A stretch of 64,000 bases of DNA from Caecibacter massiliensis. GTDB taxonomy: Bacteria > Bacillota > Negativicutes > Veillonellales > Megasphaeraceae. The notes beneath the pieces were generated by a model, which worked only from the letters and a program-made list of their open reading frames with translations, made no database searches and was not told where the DNA came from. The DNA lies in contig LT608311.1 of NCBI GenBank assembly GCA_900095875.1, positions 1,116,001-1,180,000 of the forward strand, read 5' to 3'. The translations under genes were made by a program, and so were the position numbers. Every line of letters begins with the position of its first letter. Positions within the stretch are counted from its first letter, which is position 1. Positions 8,452 to 17,749 of this stretch are shown piece after piece.

Positions 8452-9852
8452 TCATACCCTTACAATGTCTTCATAGGCAATGGTGCGTTTGCGGTGCAGC
8501 AGGGTTCCATAGCCTTTCTGGCCTGTAAACGTATTGTCCCTGGCTATGATCTGACCGCGGAGCATGACAAGATCGATGGCACAATCGGTGGTCATGCCGT
8601 CATACGGAGAATAGCCGCAGGTTGTATGCAGCGTATCCCTGCCAAAGGTGTGTGTTTTCGCCGGATTGATGAGGATGACGTCGGCATCACTGCCCGGCAT
8701 GAGAGTCCCTTTCTTCGGGTAGAGTCCGAATATTTTTGCCGCATTAGTGCTGGTAGCCTGTACGAATCGTTCCAGTGAAATCCGTCCTTTCAGGACGCCT
8801 TCACTGAACAAGAGTGGCATCCGTTCTTCCACGCCGGAAACGCCACCGGGACAATTCCGGAAATCAGCAACATTTTCCAGTTTTTCCTTTTCCGTAAAGG
8901 GGCAGTGATCGGTGGCGATGACCTGTACCGATCCGTCGCGCAGTCCCTGCCAGATGGCTTCATTATCTTCTTTCTTGCGCAGTGGTGGCGCCATCATGTA
9001 TTTGATGCCTTCTTCGGGACCGCCATCGCAGAATTTATCTTCTGTCAGGAGCAGGTACTGGGGGCACGTTTCAACATAAATATTCTTCTGCCCTTCCCTG
9101 CGGGCCAGCCGTACCTGATCCAGGCTTTCATGAGCCGAGAGATGGACTACGTATACCGGTGCATCTCCGTCGGCACGGGCGACGGAAAGGAGCATATTGA
9201 CACTTTCCGCTTCGGCAATGTTGGGACGCGTCAGGGCCTGCCCGATGGGCAGCAATTCATCAGGCTTTAGTTCCTTGCGCAGCGTATTGGTAATGGTGTC
9301 ATTTTCTGCATGAACCGTGAGCAGACCGTGGTGCTCTTTCATGACCCGCAGGATAGGCATGAGCTGGGGTTCTGTAATGGGAAATCCGTATGTCGTATAG
9401 GCTTTGAAGCTGGGGAAGCCTTCATCGATGATATCTTCCAGTTCCTTGAGTATATCGGCATCGACATGCTGGAATACGCCATGGAAACTGTAATCTACCG
9501 GGCAGTCTGCCGCCAGTTTCCGGTAGACGTCGAACTGATGATGAAGCGAACATCCTACAGGGCCAAAGGCCATATGGTCGATAATCGTCGTCGTCCCTCC
9601 GCAGGCAGCGGCGATACCGCCTGTATAGAAGGTATCGCAGGCCCGGTATTTGGGAGACTGCTGCAAATCCATGTGGGTATGAGGGTCGATGCCGCCCGGG
9701 CAGACGTACATACCATCGGCATCGATGACTTCTTCTGAACCGTGATAGATTCCCTTTCCCAGTTCTTCTATGATACCGTCGTTAATTTTCAAATCGGTCC
9801 TGACGTGCTGTCCTTCGAGACAAACTATTCCGTTTTTGATGACGTATTGCAT
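8452..9852 (-). CDS. hydA: Dihydropyrimidinase / hydantoinase (HyuA/HydA family)
   Basis: Cyclic amidohydrolase of 466 residues that opens hydantoin- or dihydropyrimidine-type rings. The metal motif is GGIDPHTHMDL. The carboxylated lysine sits in PSFKAYTTYG, and later ligands lie in VVHLSAHES and VIATDHCPFTEKEK. The C-terminus has the family motif KGTLMPGSDADVILINP. Length is normal. The start overlaps the 3' end of the NCS1 permease gene by 28 bases, with GGGAGG upstream of the ATG, so the two are translationally linked. In the related E. coli cluster the homologue (ygeZ) sits with ygeW/X/Y; its role here is presumably hydrolysis of a purine-derived ring. Confidence 0.93.
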   Translation of the reverse strand: MQYVIKNGIVCLEGQHVRTDLKINDGIIEELGKGIYHGSEEVIDADGMYVCPGGIDPHTHMDLQQSPKYRACDTFYTGGIAAACGGTTTIIDHMAFGPVGCSLHHQFDVYRKLAADCPVDYSFHGVFQHVDADILKELEDIIDEGFPSFKAYTTYGFPITEPQLMPILRVMKEHHGLLTVHAENDTITNTLRKELKPDELLPIGQALTRPNIAEAESVNMLLSVARADGDAPVYVVHLSAHESLDQVRLARREGQKNIYVETCPQYLLLTEDKFCDGGPEEGIKYMMAPPLRKKEDNEAIWQGLRDGSVQVIATDHCPFTEKEKLENVADFRNCPGGVSGVEERMPLLFSEGVLKGRISLERFVQATSTNAAKIFGLYPKKGTLMPGSDADVILINPAKTHTFGRDTLHTTCGYSPYDGMTTDCAIDLVMLRGQIIARDNTFTGQKGYGTLLHRKRTIAYEDIVRV

Positions 9853-11177
9853 GATGAATTACCTCCCAACTTGCAAACCAGGGCGTAGGTAATACAAGCG
9901 CCGAGTGTACCAAATACATAGGCATTATTAAAGAGCGGGCTCAGGGCCGGTACCCATTTGCCGGCAAATATGATAGCCGTAAAGATGAGCATGATGACGA
10001 TAGCCCGGATGTTCCATCCATTAGAATAGAAATATTTGCCCGGTCCTTCAATATAAGCATCGACAATGCTCAGGTCTGTGTGATATTCAAAGAGATAGGC
10101 GGCAATGTAAATGCCCGAAATCGGTCCAACCAGTGCGCCCAGGAGCTGGGTGACATCAAAAATCAGATGATAGGCACTGGAAAGAGAATTCCACGGCTGG
10201 GCAAACAGGGACAGGAAGGCGACGAAGATAGCCACTTTCCGGTAGCTGAACCGGCCTTTGACATAGGAAGCGACGATGTTGACCGGTGGAATCAGGTTGC
10301 CGGCAACGTTGGTCGTCAGAATGGCCATGATAATGAACAGGGAGAAGATAAGCCGGATAATCGGGCTGGGGAAGCAGCCGACGAGGACGGCCGGTTCCCA
10401 GATTTCTTTACCGAAGGCCAGCCAGGCACCAGCTGTACCGCAGATGCCGACAAAGGCAATATATCCGGTCATGACTGGGGCGCTGATGATCTGGCCGACA
10501 ATCTGGGCTCTCTGATTGACGCAGCTTCTCGTAAAGTCCGGCATGGACAGGGCAATACCGCCATCGAAGGCGATCATAGCGGAAAGGGCCGGCCAGAACA
10601 ACGTCCAAAAATCCGTATCGCCGCGGGCCTGCACGACCTGGGCACTGAGCAGCGTATCGAGGCTCCATCCGGCCGTCGATAACCCCCAGACGATGACGAT
10701 CAGGCTCATGGCAATGAGGGCCGGGGCTGAAATACCTTCCAGGATTTTGACGGCTTTATTGCCGGACGCGGCAATGTAGACGTTGAGTGCCCAGAAGATG
10801 AGGAAGGAAATAAAGAGTCCCGGAAATCCCAAATCACCCCAGGCAGGAAAAACAGTAGAAATAATAATACTCGTCGCCTGGCCGCCAATCCATGCCTGGA
10901 CGCCGAACCAGAAAATGCCGAGGATGCCACGGATGATAGCCGGCACGCATAATCCATTCTGACCAAAAATCGCCTTGCCCAGCATGGCATAGTTCATACC
11001 GTATTTGACGCCGTAGTGGCCGATGATCATGGCGACGGCCATGACCAGCGTATGACCCAGGACGATGGTAAGCAGTGCTTCATACCAGGTCATGCCGGCC
11101 ACGAGGAGGCCGCTGGCTACCTGATAAACGGCAACGGATACGATAATGCCGATCCAGAGATTGGCCATATCCTTCAT
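9825..11177 (-). CDS. NCS1-family nucleobase/allantoin-type permease, 5' part cut by an in-frame amber codon
   Basis: Cytosine/allantoin-type secondary transporter; 450 residues are encoded from the first ATG after the stop. Hydrophobic segments run throughout, starting with NLWIGIIVSVAVYQVASGLL, with GIFWFGVQAWIGGQATSI and MIAFDGGIALSMPDFTR typical of NCS1. The natural reading frame starts at ATG 11309 behind a strong GGAGG, but codon 23 is TAG (11243-11241). The ATG at 11177 has no convincing Shine-Dalgarno. A protein begun there would keep TM1 but lose a 44-residue cytoplasmic N-terminus. The gene may therefore be crippled, read through, or carry a sequencing error. It should import purines or ureides for the cluster. 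Confidence 0.82.
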   Translation of the reverse strand: MKDMANLWIGIIVSVAVYQVASGLLVAGMTWYEALLTIVLGHTLVMAVAMIIGHYGVKYGMNYAMLGKAIFGQNGLCVPAIIRGILGIFWFGVQAWIGGQATSIIISTVFPAWGDLGFPGLFISFLIFWALNVYIAASGNKAVKILEGISAPALIAMSLIVIVWGLSTAGWSLDTLLSAQVVQARGDTDFWTLFWPALSAMIAFDGGIALSMPDFTRSCVNQRAQIVGQIISAPVMTGYIAFVGICGTAGAWLAFGKEIWEPAVLVGCFPSPIIRLIFSLFIIMAILTTNVAGNLIPPVNIVASYVKGRFSYRKVAIFVAFLSLFAQPWNSLSSAYHLIFDVTQLLGALVGPISGIYIAAYLFEYHTDLSIVDAYIEGPGKYFYSNGWNIRAIVIMLIFTAIIFAGKWVPALSPLFNNAYVFGTLGACITYALVCKLGGNSSCNTSSKTE

Positions 11178-11309
11178 ATGCCAGTCCCGCTTTTCCCGGG
11201 GAATTGGTTTCGTCGCATCACTGTAAAAATTTTTGTGAGCCTAAATTTCCTTCACTCCGGCATCGGTCAGGCTGACAATGCCATCGTTTTCTTCCTGATA
11301 GAGATTCAT
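11178..11309 (-). pseudogene. True 5' end of the NCS1 permease, ending at an amber codon
   Basis: GGAGG precedes the ATG at 11309. Translation gives MNLYQEENDGIVSLTDAGVK, EI, then TAG at 11243-11241. The same frame continues AHKNFYSDATKPIPREKRDW straight into the NCS1 protein at 11177 with no other stop. The residues after the stop resemble the conserved NCS1 N-terminus (a charged PxPREKRxW stretch before TM1), so the frame was coding. One base change (for example from AAG, CAG or TGG) explains the interruption. Confidence 0.8.
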
Positions 11310-11394
11310 AAAAAATCACCTCCGAAAACATATACACTTTTTTGCGCATATACTATATCGCAATTAGAAAAGGATAAACGAGATATCACTGCGC

Positions 11395-13905
11395 TTACCA
11401 TAACACATAGGAATAATCACGGAATAATGTATCAATCAATTTCCGTACGGGTTCTTCCAATACAGATGTACCCGATTCACCAACGGTGTACTCTGTTTTC
11501 ATACCGTCCAGGCGGACGAGGAAACGGCCCGTCTCAGGCTGAATCAGGAGGATGCCCGGATTGGTGCTGTCATCCATATCGACCTGCGTCCGGAATATCG
11601 TCAGTTTATCTTTATACGGAGCCCCTTGCCAGGGACAGAACGACCGGCAGTTCCCGCATTCATTGCAGAGGGCATCGAGATGGATAATCTGCCGGTGCAG
11701 GAATCCCGGCACCTGTACGGCCATATTGGCCCGGTTGGGACATACTTCGGTGCAGACTTCACAGACAGCATCACACTGCAGGCAGCGTCGGTCACACCCT
11801 GCTTCAGGAGCCATGATGAGCTGACCCCGCTGGGAATAGACGGCTTCTTCATCCACTGCCAGTTCCGTATCGACACTGACCGGCATGTTCAGGATGGCTT
11901 CAGCTGCCCGTTTTCCATCGGCAATACATTCTACGACAGACGTCGTCTTTCCATAGTGACCGTCCCCGATGACAATCAGTCCCGGAATATCTGCCGGTCT
12001 GGCAGCGCCCACAAGTCCCCTGACGCCACAGGCCGCCAGCACATAATCAAAATCAGCCAGCTCATCGTACTGCCCGATGCCGTGATCCGTTTCGATATGG
12101 ACGCCCATTTTTTCAACAAGGGAAATATCCTTATCAATCGCATCGGCTGTAATCTGTCCTTTTTTATCACAGAGGAAGGAGCGGACCATGCCGCCGGCCG
12201 CATCATTTTTTTCAAAAACCGTGACATCGACGCCACCACGGGCCAGGAAATACGCGGCTGACAGCCCCGCCGGGCCTGCACCGATAACAGCCGCCTTTTT
12301 GCCGTTTCCTGCTGGCGGCACGAGTTCTGCCATGACGGCGTCGTATCCGTTTTCTGCCGCTATGAGCTTATTACGCCGTATTTCCACCGGACTTTCATAG
12401 AAATTGCGGGTACAGCTGTTCATGCATGTATGATAACAAATCGTGCCGGTGATAAAAGGCAGGGGATTCTTTTCCAGGATGACTTCCAACGCTTCCTTGT
12501 ATTTACCTTCCCTGACGAGAGTCATATAAGCCGGGATGTCCTGATGGATGGGACAGGTATCGCTGCAGGGAGCCATAAAGCAGTCCATGACCGGCAGAGG
12601 CTGGTCATTCTTGCGTTCCTGGCGCACCCGGGGCATCGGTCTGTAATACGCATCTTTCCGGGCGCGGTCCAGAAGATTTCGGATCTTTTCTCCATCGACA
12701 CCGCAGAAAGAAGGTGCATCGTCTCTGTGGAACCCGCCCGCTATCTGGGACAGTCGTTCATAGCCGCCAGGTTTTAACAGGGTAGTTGCCACCGTAACCG
12801 GCCAGATACCGGTGTCTACAATATTCTTTATATTGAAGGCATCGGCACCGCCGCTGTAGGAAATACGCAGGCTGCCAGAAAAATCATCTGTCAGCTTTTT
12901 CGCTACATTCATGGAAAGGAAGAACAGAGGCTTGCCGGACATGTACATTTCTTCGCCCGGTAATTCTCCCCCTTTGATGTCCACGGGAAACGTATTAGTC
13001 AGTTTAACACCGAACAGGAGTCCTTTATCTTTTCCCAGTTTCTGCAGGCGCTGCAGCATCGGTACGGCATCGCTATAAGCCAGGTCATCCTGGAAATGAC
13101 GGTCCGTAAAGGCCATGTGGGTATATCCCAGTTCATCCATCGTTTTACGGACGAACTCATATCCCAGAAGTGTCGGGTTGCATTTGACGAACGTATTGAG
13201 ATGTTTTTCCGTCAGGAGATAGGTCGCAATCCGTTCGATTTCTTCCGGCGGACAGCCATGCATGGTGGAAACGGTCACGGAATTGCAGATAGTTCCGGGA
13301 ATCGCCTGTACGTCTTCGGCCGTCAGATTCTGGAACAAATGGATATGACCCAGGAGCCAGTCCCGGCATTCCTGAAAGATTGCCGTCTGGGATGCCTCTT
13401 TTAATCCTTCAATGAACGCATCAATCTTAGGGCTGCTGATTCCTTCCAGATTATATCCGACAGACATATTGAACTGGAACCCATCCACAGATCCCAGGCC
13501 GTATTCTTTGGCCAGGACATGGAGGAGGAACCAGGCTTTGACATATTCTTCAAAGGCCTTGGGCACTGTCAGTTCGGTAGACCATTCAACATTGTAGCAT
13601 TCATCGTCGGCGTGGATACACGGTTTAGCCACAGGCAGGTCTTCCCCGTCGAGAGTCTGTACCGTTTTGAGTTCGAAGAAACGGGCACCTGCCGCATAGG
13701 CCGCGGCTATATTCTGGGCCAACTGTGTATGGGGGCCGGCCGCCGGACCGAATGGTGTTTCCAGTTTGCGGTCAAATATCGTATAGGTACGGGACGGATC
13801 AGCCTTATATAAATGATGTACGCCGTACACAGTTTTAACATGACGCTCTCCCAAGAGCCATTTCATAAGATGTTCAAAGGGCAGTGAATACATTCTGTCG
13901 CTCAT
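11395..13905 (-). CDS. ygfK: YgfK-family putative selenate reductase / flavin-Fe-S oxidoreductase, internally shortened
   Basis: Large oxidoreductase of 836 residues. The first 400 resemble a dihydropyrimidine-dehydrogenase-type TIM barrel (TPFGPAAGPHTQLAQN, FELKTVQTLDG, SVTVSTMHGCPPEEIE). An Fe-S linker follows (CSDTCPIHQDIPAYM, CYHTCMNSC), then an FAD domain (AAVIGAGPAGLSAAYFL) and C-terminal ferredoxin motifs (CLQCDAVCEVC, CNECGNCRSFCP). From what I recall, E. coli YgfK is about 1030 residues. The missing part is the second GxGxxA-type NAD(P)H domain, since ACGVRG runs directly into LVGAARPADIPGLIVIGDG. GAAAGGAG precedes the ATG at 13905. It probably exchanges electrons with the purine hydroxylase; actual selenate reduction is unproven for the family. 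Confidence 0.88.
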   Translation of the reverse strand: MSDRMYSLPFEHLMKWLLGERHVKTVYGVHHLYKADPSRTYTIFDRKLETPFGPAAGPHTQLAQNIAAAYAAGARFFELKTVQTLDGEDLPVAKPCIHADDECYNVEWSTELTVPKAFEEYVKAWFLLHVLAKEYGLGSVDGFQFNMSVGYNLEGISSPKIDAFIEGLKEASQTAIFQECRDWLLGHIHLFQNLTAEDVQAIPGTICNSVTVSTMHGCPPEEIERIATYLLTEKHLNTFVKCNPTLLGYEFVRKTMDELGYTHMAFTDRHFQDDLAYSDAVPMLQRLQKLGKDKGLLFGVKLTNTFPVDIKGGELPGEEMYMSGKPLFFLSMNVAKKLTDDFSGSLRISYSGGADAFNIKNIVDTGIWPVTVATTLLKPGGYERLSQIAGGFHRDDAPSFCGVDGEKIRNLLDRARKDAYYRPMPRVRQERKNDQPLPVMDCFMAPCSDTCPIHQDIPAYMTLVREGKYKEALEVILEKNPLPFITGTICYHTCMNSCTRNFYESPVEIRRNKLIAAENGYDAVMAELVPPAGNGKKAAVIGAGPAGLSAAYFLARGGVDVTVFEKNDAAGGMVRSFLCDKKGQITADAIDKDISLVEKMGVHIETDHGIGQYDELADFDYVLAACGVRGLVGAARPADIPGLIVIGDGHYGKTTSVVECIADGKRAAEAILNMPVSVDTELAVDEEAVYSQRGQLIMAPEAGCDRRCLQCDAVCEVCTEVCPNRANMAVQVPGFLHRQIIHLDALCNECGNCRSFCPWQGAPYKDKLTIFRTQVDMDDSTNPGILLIQPETGRFLVRLDGMKTEYTVGESGTSVLEEPVRKLIDTLFRDYSYVLW

Positions 13906-13924
13906 CGTCTTTCTCCTTTCGTTG

Positions 13925-15256
13925 TCATCCATTGATCCGCCGGGCAAGTTCAGCTGCCCCCGTGCGGATTTTATCCATCATTTCCTGTTCATCACAAACG
14001 AGTAACTCTCTGTCCTTCATGAGGACTCTGCCACTAGCTATGGTCGTCACGACATGGCGGCCGTTCATCCCAAAGAGGATGTGACTGTTGACATTGTCTG
14101 CCGTAAGCGGTGTCGGCGGTATGTAATCGATGACAATGGCATCGGCCGCCGCGCCTTCTTGTAAGACGCCAAGAGGCCGTTTAAAATACCGGGATGCGAT
14201 TTTCGGATTGTTTTCAAACAACATCTGTGGCACTTCTGTCCAGGCTGCATTGGCATCACAAAGATGATGTTTGTGCAGTACATTAGCCACTTTGTACGAT
14301 TCAATCATATCGTGAGTGTACCCATCCGTACCCAGACCGGTCAGGACGCCGCGATGTACCAGTTCCATCGTCGGCGGGCATCCGCAGGCATTTCCCATGT
14401 TAGATTCGGGATTGTGCACCACCATCGTATCCGTATATTTCAGAAGGTCCATTTCATGAGGATTGATATAAATGCAATGCCCCAGCAGGCTGTGCGGTCC
14501 CAGGACATCCCAGTCATAGAGCCGGTCCACAATGCGTTTGCCATATTTTTTCAGGCAGTCCTGCAAATCTTCAATACCTTCTGCCACGTGGATATGGTAT
14601 CCTGCCCCGGATGGTTTATGATTTGCTGCCAGTTCCATCGTCTCGTCACTGATGGTGAACTGGGCATGCATTCCCATCATGCCGGCGAGCATGTCTGTCG
14701 TATCTTTCTGGGCATACCGGATCCAGGCTTCATTTTCCAGCACCGCTTCTTTTGCCTTGTCCCTGCCGTCCCGGTCGGAAATTTCATAGCACAGGCAGGA
14801 GCGGACGCCCATCTTCCGTGCTGCATCGCCAATCGTAAACAGACTGTCCTTGATTTCACCATAACTGGCGTGGTGGTCAAAAATCGTCGTCACGCCGTTT
14901 TTGATGCATTCCATATACGTTTCTACGGCACTCAGCCAGGTCAGGTCATTGGTCAGATGCCGGTCGATATTCCACCAAAGACCATCGAGAATGTCGAGGA
15001 ATCCCCTGGGCGCATATCCATTGATAGCCAGGCCGCGGGCCATGGCACTGTAAATGTGCTCATGGGCATTGATAAAAGCCGGCATGATCAGTCCGCCATG
15101 GGCATCTATATAATCAGCCTGTTCATACTTCTGCCGCATCTCCGGCAGCGGTCCGATATCACAGATGATACCGCCGTCCATAACTACGGCTCCATCATGA
15201 ATCAGTCCACGTTCTTTCGTACGCGTCACAACCGTACCATTTCCAAGAAGTAACAT
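13925..15256 (-). CDS. ssnA: SsnA-family putative aminohydrolase
   Basis: Amidohydrolase-superfamily deaminase/chlorohydrolase-like enzyme of 443 residues, a standard member of the ygfK-ssnA purine cluster. Metal-site motifs are FINAHEHIYSAM, GMHAQFT, HIHVAEG and GLGTDGYTHDM; VVHNPESNMGNACG is the typical substrate-loop signature. The ATG at 15256 has GGAGG 7 bases upstream, which excludes a longer N-terminus. It is 19 bases upstream of ygfK, forming a ssnA-ygfK-NCS1-hydA transcription unit. A guanine-deaminase-like reaction would fit the pathway, but the substrate is not proven. Confidence 0.9.
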   Translation of the reverse strand: MLLLGNGTVVTRTKERGLIHDGAVVMDGGIICDIGPLPEMRQKYEQADYIDAHGGLIMPAFINAHEHIYSAMARGLAINGYAPRGFLDILDGLWWNIDRHLTNDLTWLSAVETYMECIKNGVTTIFDHHASYGEIKDSLFTIGDAARKMGVRSCLCYEISDRDGRDKAKEAVLENEAWIRYAQKDTTDMLAGMMGMHAQFTISDETMELAANHKPSGAGYHIHVAEGIEDLQDCLKKYGKRIVDRLYDWDVLGPHSLLGHCIYINPHEMDLLKYTDTMVVHNPESNMGNACGCPPTMELVHRGVLTGLGTDGYTHDMIESYKVANVLHKHHLCDANAAWTEVPQMLFENNPKIASRYFKRPLGVLQEGAAADAIVIDYIPPTPLTADNVNSHILFGMNGRHVVTTIASGRVLMKDRELLVCDEQEMMDKIRTGAAELARRING

Positions 15257-15387
15257 ATCGTATCCTCCATTCCGGCTGCCCGGCATCCCTTTATCCGGAC
15301 AGCTCTTGTATTCTATATGCATTTTTATAATAGTACATTTGCCGTTCCCGTATCTAAAAACATATTAGCATTTTATTTGTATGTGTG

Positions 15388-15409
15388 TCAAATATTTTTT
15401 AGATTATCT
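15388..15409. promoter_or_regulatory. AT-rich near-palindrome upstream of ssnA
   Basis: The block contains CAAATATTTTTTAGATTATC in the untranslated region in front of the ssnA-ygfK-NCS1-hydA unit. Similar AAAATATTTTT cores occur before ygeX (22794-22808), before the M20 gene (25835-25850) and before the SSS symporter (28453-28470). It may be a shared operator, but the AT-rich background makes chance likely enough to keep confidence low. Confidence 0.25.
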
Positions 15410-15461
15410 AACATTTATTTAGTAATCTGTATAATTCACACGAAATCATGCATTTAGGGCA

Positions 15462-15510
15462 TAAAAAAGCACGGCCTGGACGGAGCGATAGTCCGGCGCC
15501 AGTGCCGTGC
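15462..15510 (-). terminator. Terminator after the FNT channel gene
   Basis: GCACGGC-CTGG pairs with CCAG-T-GCCGTGC, followed on the minus strand by TTTTTT. It begins 8 bases after the FNT stop and isolates that gene from the ssnA unit. Confidence 0.85.
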
Positions 15511-15517
15511 GATGATA

Positions 15518-16288
15518 TTATTGATATTTTCTGCCATAGGCGGCCCATCCGTAGGGAATAGACAAAAAGAAAACCGCCCCGGCTATATTTCCCAGTGTCA
15601 CCCAGAATAGATTATACCCGTATCCGGCCAGGGTAATATCCGGCGCAGCCGGCAGCAGCATCGCCAGCGTCATGACAGTCATGTTGGCAATACAGTGTTC
15701 AAACCCCAGTGTATAAAATACGTACAGGCACCAAAACGTCATAATCAATTTACCTGCATCGGAATGACAGCGGAAACTGCTCCAGATGGCCAGGCAGACG
15801 AGGATATTGCAGAGGATGCCCCGGAAAAAAAGCTCCAGCGGCGGCAGGCTCATTTTCATGACTGCTGCTTCGGTAATCGCCTCCGCCGTCGTGCCCGTAT
15901 CATAACCGGCACCATAAAACAGCAGGGATAATATAACCGCTCCCAGCCAGTTTCCGCCGTAACAGACCGCCCAGAGGCAAAGGACATCTTTAATAGAAAT
16001 CAATTTACACCTCAGGCCATTGTACAGGACAAAGGCATTTCCCGTAAACATTTCTGCTCCGCAAATGATGACCAGGCTCAGGGCAACGCCAAAAGATGCT
16101 CCCATAATGATATGCCGTGCCGGACAGTCTCCCAAAAAACCGCTGATCGTATAGGTCAGCAATATACCAAATCCCAAATAGGCTCCGCCCAGAAGGGAAG
16201 CCATCACGTATCCTATAGGATTGTCTTTTAAAAACCGTACCTTGGCTGCCGCACTTTTTGCTGAGGCATCATACGTTTCCTGAAACAC
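15518..16288 (-). CDS. Formate/nitrite transporter (FNT) family channel
   Basis: 256-residue membrane protein with six hydrophobic segments and FNT signatures: GGAYLGFGILLTYT, ICGAEMFTGNAFVL, and LFFRGILCNILVCLAIW in the second half. It would export formate or move nitrite or hydrosulfide across the membrane. Purine fermentation releases formate, so formate export fits the location (inference). The start codon is GTG at 16288 with AAGGTG upstream. It stands alone between the ssnA operon and the NCS2 permease, with its own terminator. Confidence 0.87.
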   Translation of the reverse strand: MFQETYDASAKSAAAKVRFLKDNPIGYVMASLLGGAYLGFGILLTYTISGFLGDCPARHIIMGASFGVALSLVIICGAEMFTGNAFVLYNGLRCKLISIKDVLCLWAVCYGGNWLGAVILSLLFYGAGYDTGTTAEAITEAAVMKMSLPPLELFFRGILCNILVCLAIWSSFRCHSDAGKLIMTFWCLYVFYTLGFEHCIANMTVMTLAMLLPAAPDITLAGYGYNLFWVTLGNIAGAVFFLSIPYGWAAYGRKYQ

Positions 16289-16402
16289 CGTATCACCTTC
16301 ACACCATCAAGATAGTTTTATTATACCACAACCGCATCAGTTTACACGGTCAAAAAGTGCCCCTTTGCGGCCGGAACCATAACGGGACACCTTTGTCTTT
16401 TC

Positions 16403-17734
16403 TTATTTGATTTCTTTAGGTATGAGGAGATTGAGCGTAATAGCTATAAGGGATGCCGCTACGACAGGAGCCTTGCCAAAAATCGTCGTCACCCAGGCCG
16501 GGAACAGCGCTAATGTGGCCGGCGCTGCCGAAAGGCCCATTCCCATAGCCACGGCCAGTCCGATAATAGCCGTATTGCGCGGACTGGTCCCTTCTGAAAG
16601 GGCCAGTTTGATACCGGTCATGGCAATAGAGGCAAATACAGATACGGTCGCCCCGCCGAGGACTGCATAGGGAATCGTCGTCAGGAGCGCAGAAAATTTC
16701 GGGAAAAGGCCGGCAATGAGAATAATGAAGGCTGCCATGCCCAGGACGTGACGATTGATGACCCGCGTCGTCGTAACGATGCCGACATTCTGTCCATAGG
16801 TAGACGTAGGCAGGAACCCAAAGAAGGCCCCCAGGATGTTCGTCGCGCCCAGCCCCAGCAATGCTCCGTGCAGTTCCTGCGTTTCTGGCAGGCGGTTCAT
16901 GGCCCCCGATGTAGTTGCCGAAAAGTCACCGATAGCCTGGATAGAATTGATGACGAACAGTATGGCGATAGCGACGATGGCTGACACATCAAATTCTATG
17001 CCGAAGTGCATGATCCGCGGCACCTCAAAATAACCGGCGTTGGCTACGTTGGTAAAATCTACCATGCCCAGTACGAGAGAAAGGATGTACCCGGCTCCCA
17101 TACCGACGAGAATGGATGCCAGCTTCAGGCTTCCTTTGCCGAAATGGGTGAAAAAGGTGACGACGCCCAGCGTAAACAAGGCCACGACCCAGTTCTGCCA
17201 TTGGCCATAGGTCGGTTGTCCGATTCCGCCGGCCATATAATTAATAGCGATAGGATATAATGAGAGTCCGACTGTAAAAACGACCGTTCCGGCTACGAGA
17301 GGAGGAAAGAAATGGCGGATCCGGCGGATGCAAAGCCCCACCAGAATTGCGACCAAGCCACCGACGACCTGTGCGCCGAAGATAGCAGCAATACCAAATT
17401 CTTCTGTAATAGCCTGCATACTCGGTACGTAGGCGAAACTGACGCCAAAGATGACAGGCAGTCCCGCTCCCAGATGAATCCCGCTGCGCGGTCCGATGGG
17501 AAATAACTGCAATGCTGTGCCAATAGCTGCCGCAATAAGGGACGCCTGAATCAGAATGACACTGTCTGCCGGCGACAAATGAGCGACACCGGCAATGATA
17601 ATGGCCGGCGTGACACAACCGACAATCATGGCAATGACATGCTGCAGGGCAATAGGCAGAGCAACGCGGAAAGGCGGCCTGCCGTTGAGTTCGAATAAGG
17701 CGAGTGCACGCTTTTTAGAGTCCGGTTCTGGCAT
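16403..17734 (-). CDS. NCS2-family xanthine/uracil permease
   Basis: 443-residue nucleobase:cation symporter. Family features are IALQHVIAMIVG in TM1, the central IQAIGDFSATTSGAMNRLP and the NCS2 signature QNVGIVTTTR. Twelve to fourteen hydrophobic helices are apparent. It follows the carbamate kinase gene by 15 bases with AAGGAGG between them, so the two are co-transcribed. Xanthine or urate is the probable substrate given the surrounding genes, but uracil cannot be excluded from sequence alone. Confidence 0.9.
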   Translation of the reverse strand: MPEPDSKKRALALFELNGRPPFRVALPIALQHVIAMIVGCVTPAIIIAGVAHLSPADSVILIQASLIAAAIGTALQLFPIGPRSGIHLGAGLPVIFGVSFAYVPSMQAITEEFGIAAIFGAQVVGGLVAILVGLCIRRIRHFFPPLVAGTVVFTVGLSLYPIAINYMAGGIGQPTYGQWQNWVVALFTLGVVTFFTHFGKGSLKLASILVGMGAGYILSLVLGMVDFTNVANAGYFEVPRIMHFGIEFDVSAIVAIAILFVINSIQAIGDFSATTSGAMNRLPETQELHGALLGLGATNILGAFFGFLPTSTYGQNVGIVTTTRVINRHVLGMAAFIILIAGLFPKFSALLTTIPYAVLGGATVSVFASIAMTGIKLALSEGTSPRNTAIIGLAVAMGMGLSAAPATLALFPAWVTTIFGKAPVVAASLIAITLNLLIPKEIK

Positions 17735-17749
17735 GATAGTCCGCCCTCC

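Noticed and set aside
11241-11243. Selenocysteine codon in the NCS1 permease
   Set aside because: The interrupting codon is TAG, not TGA, and the position is in a poorly conserved cytoplasmic N-terminus, so selenocysteine insertion is not an explanation.
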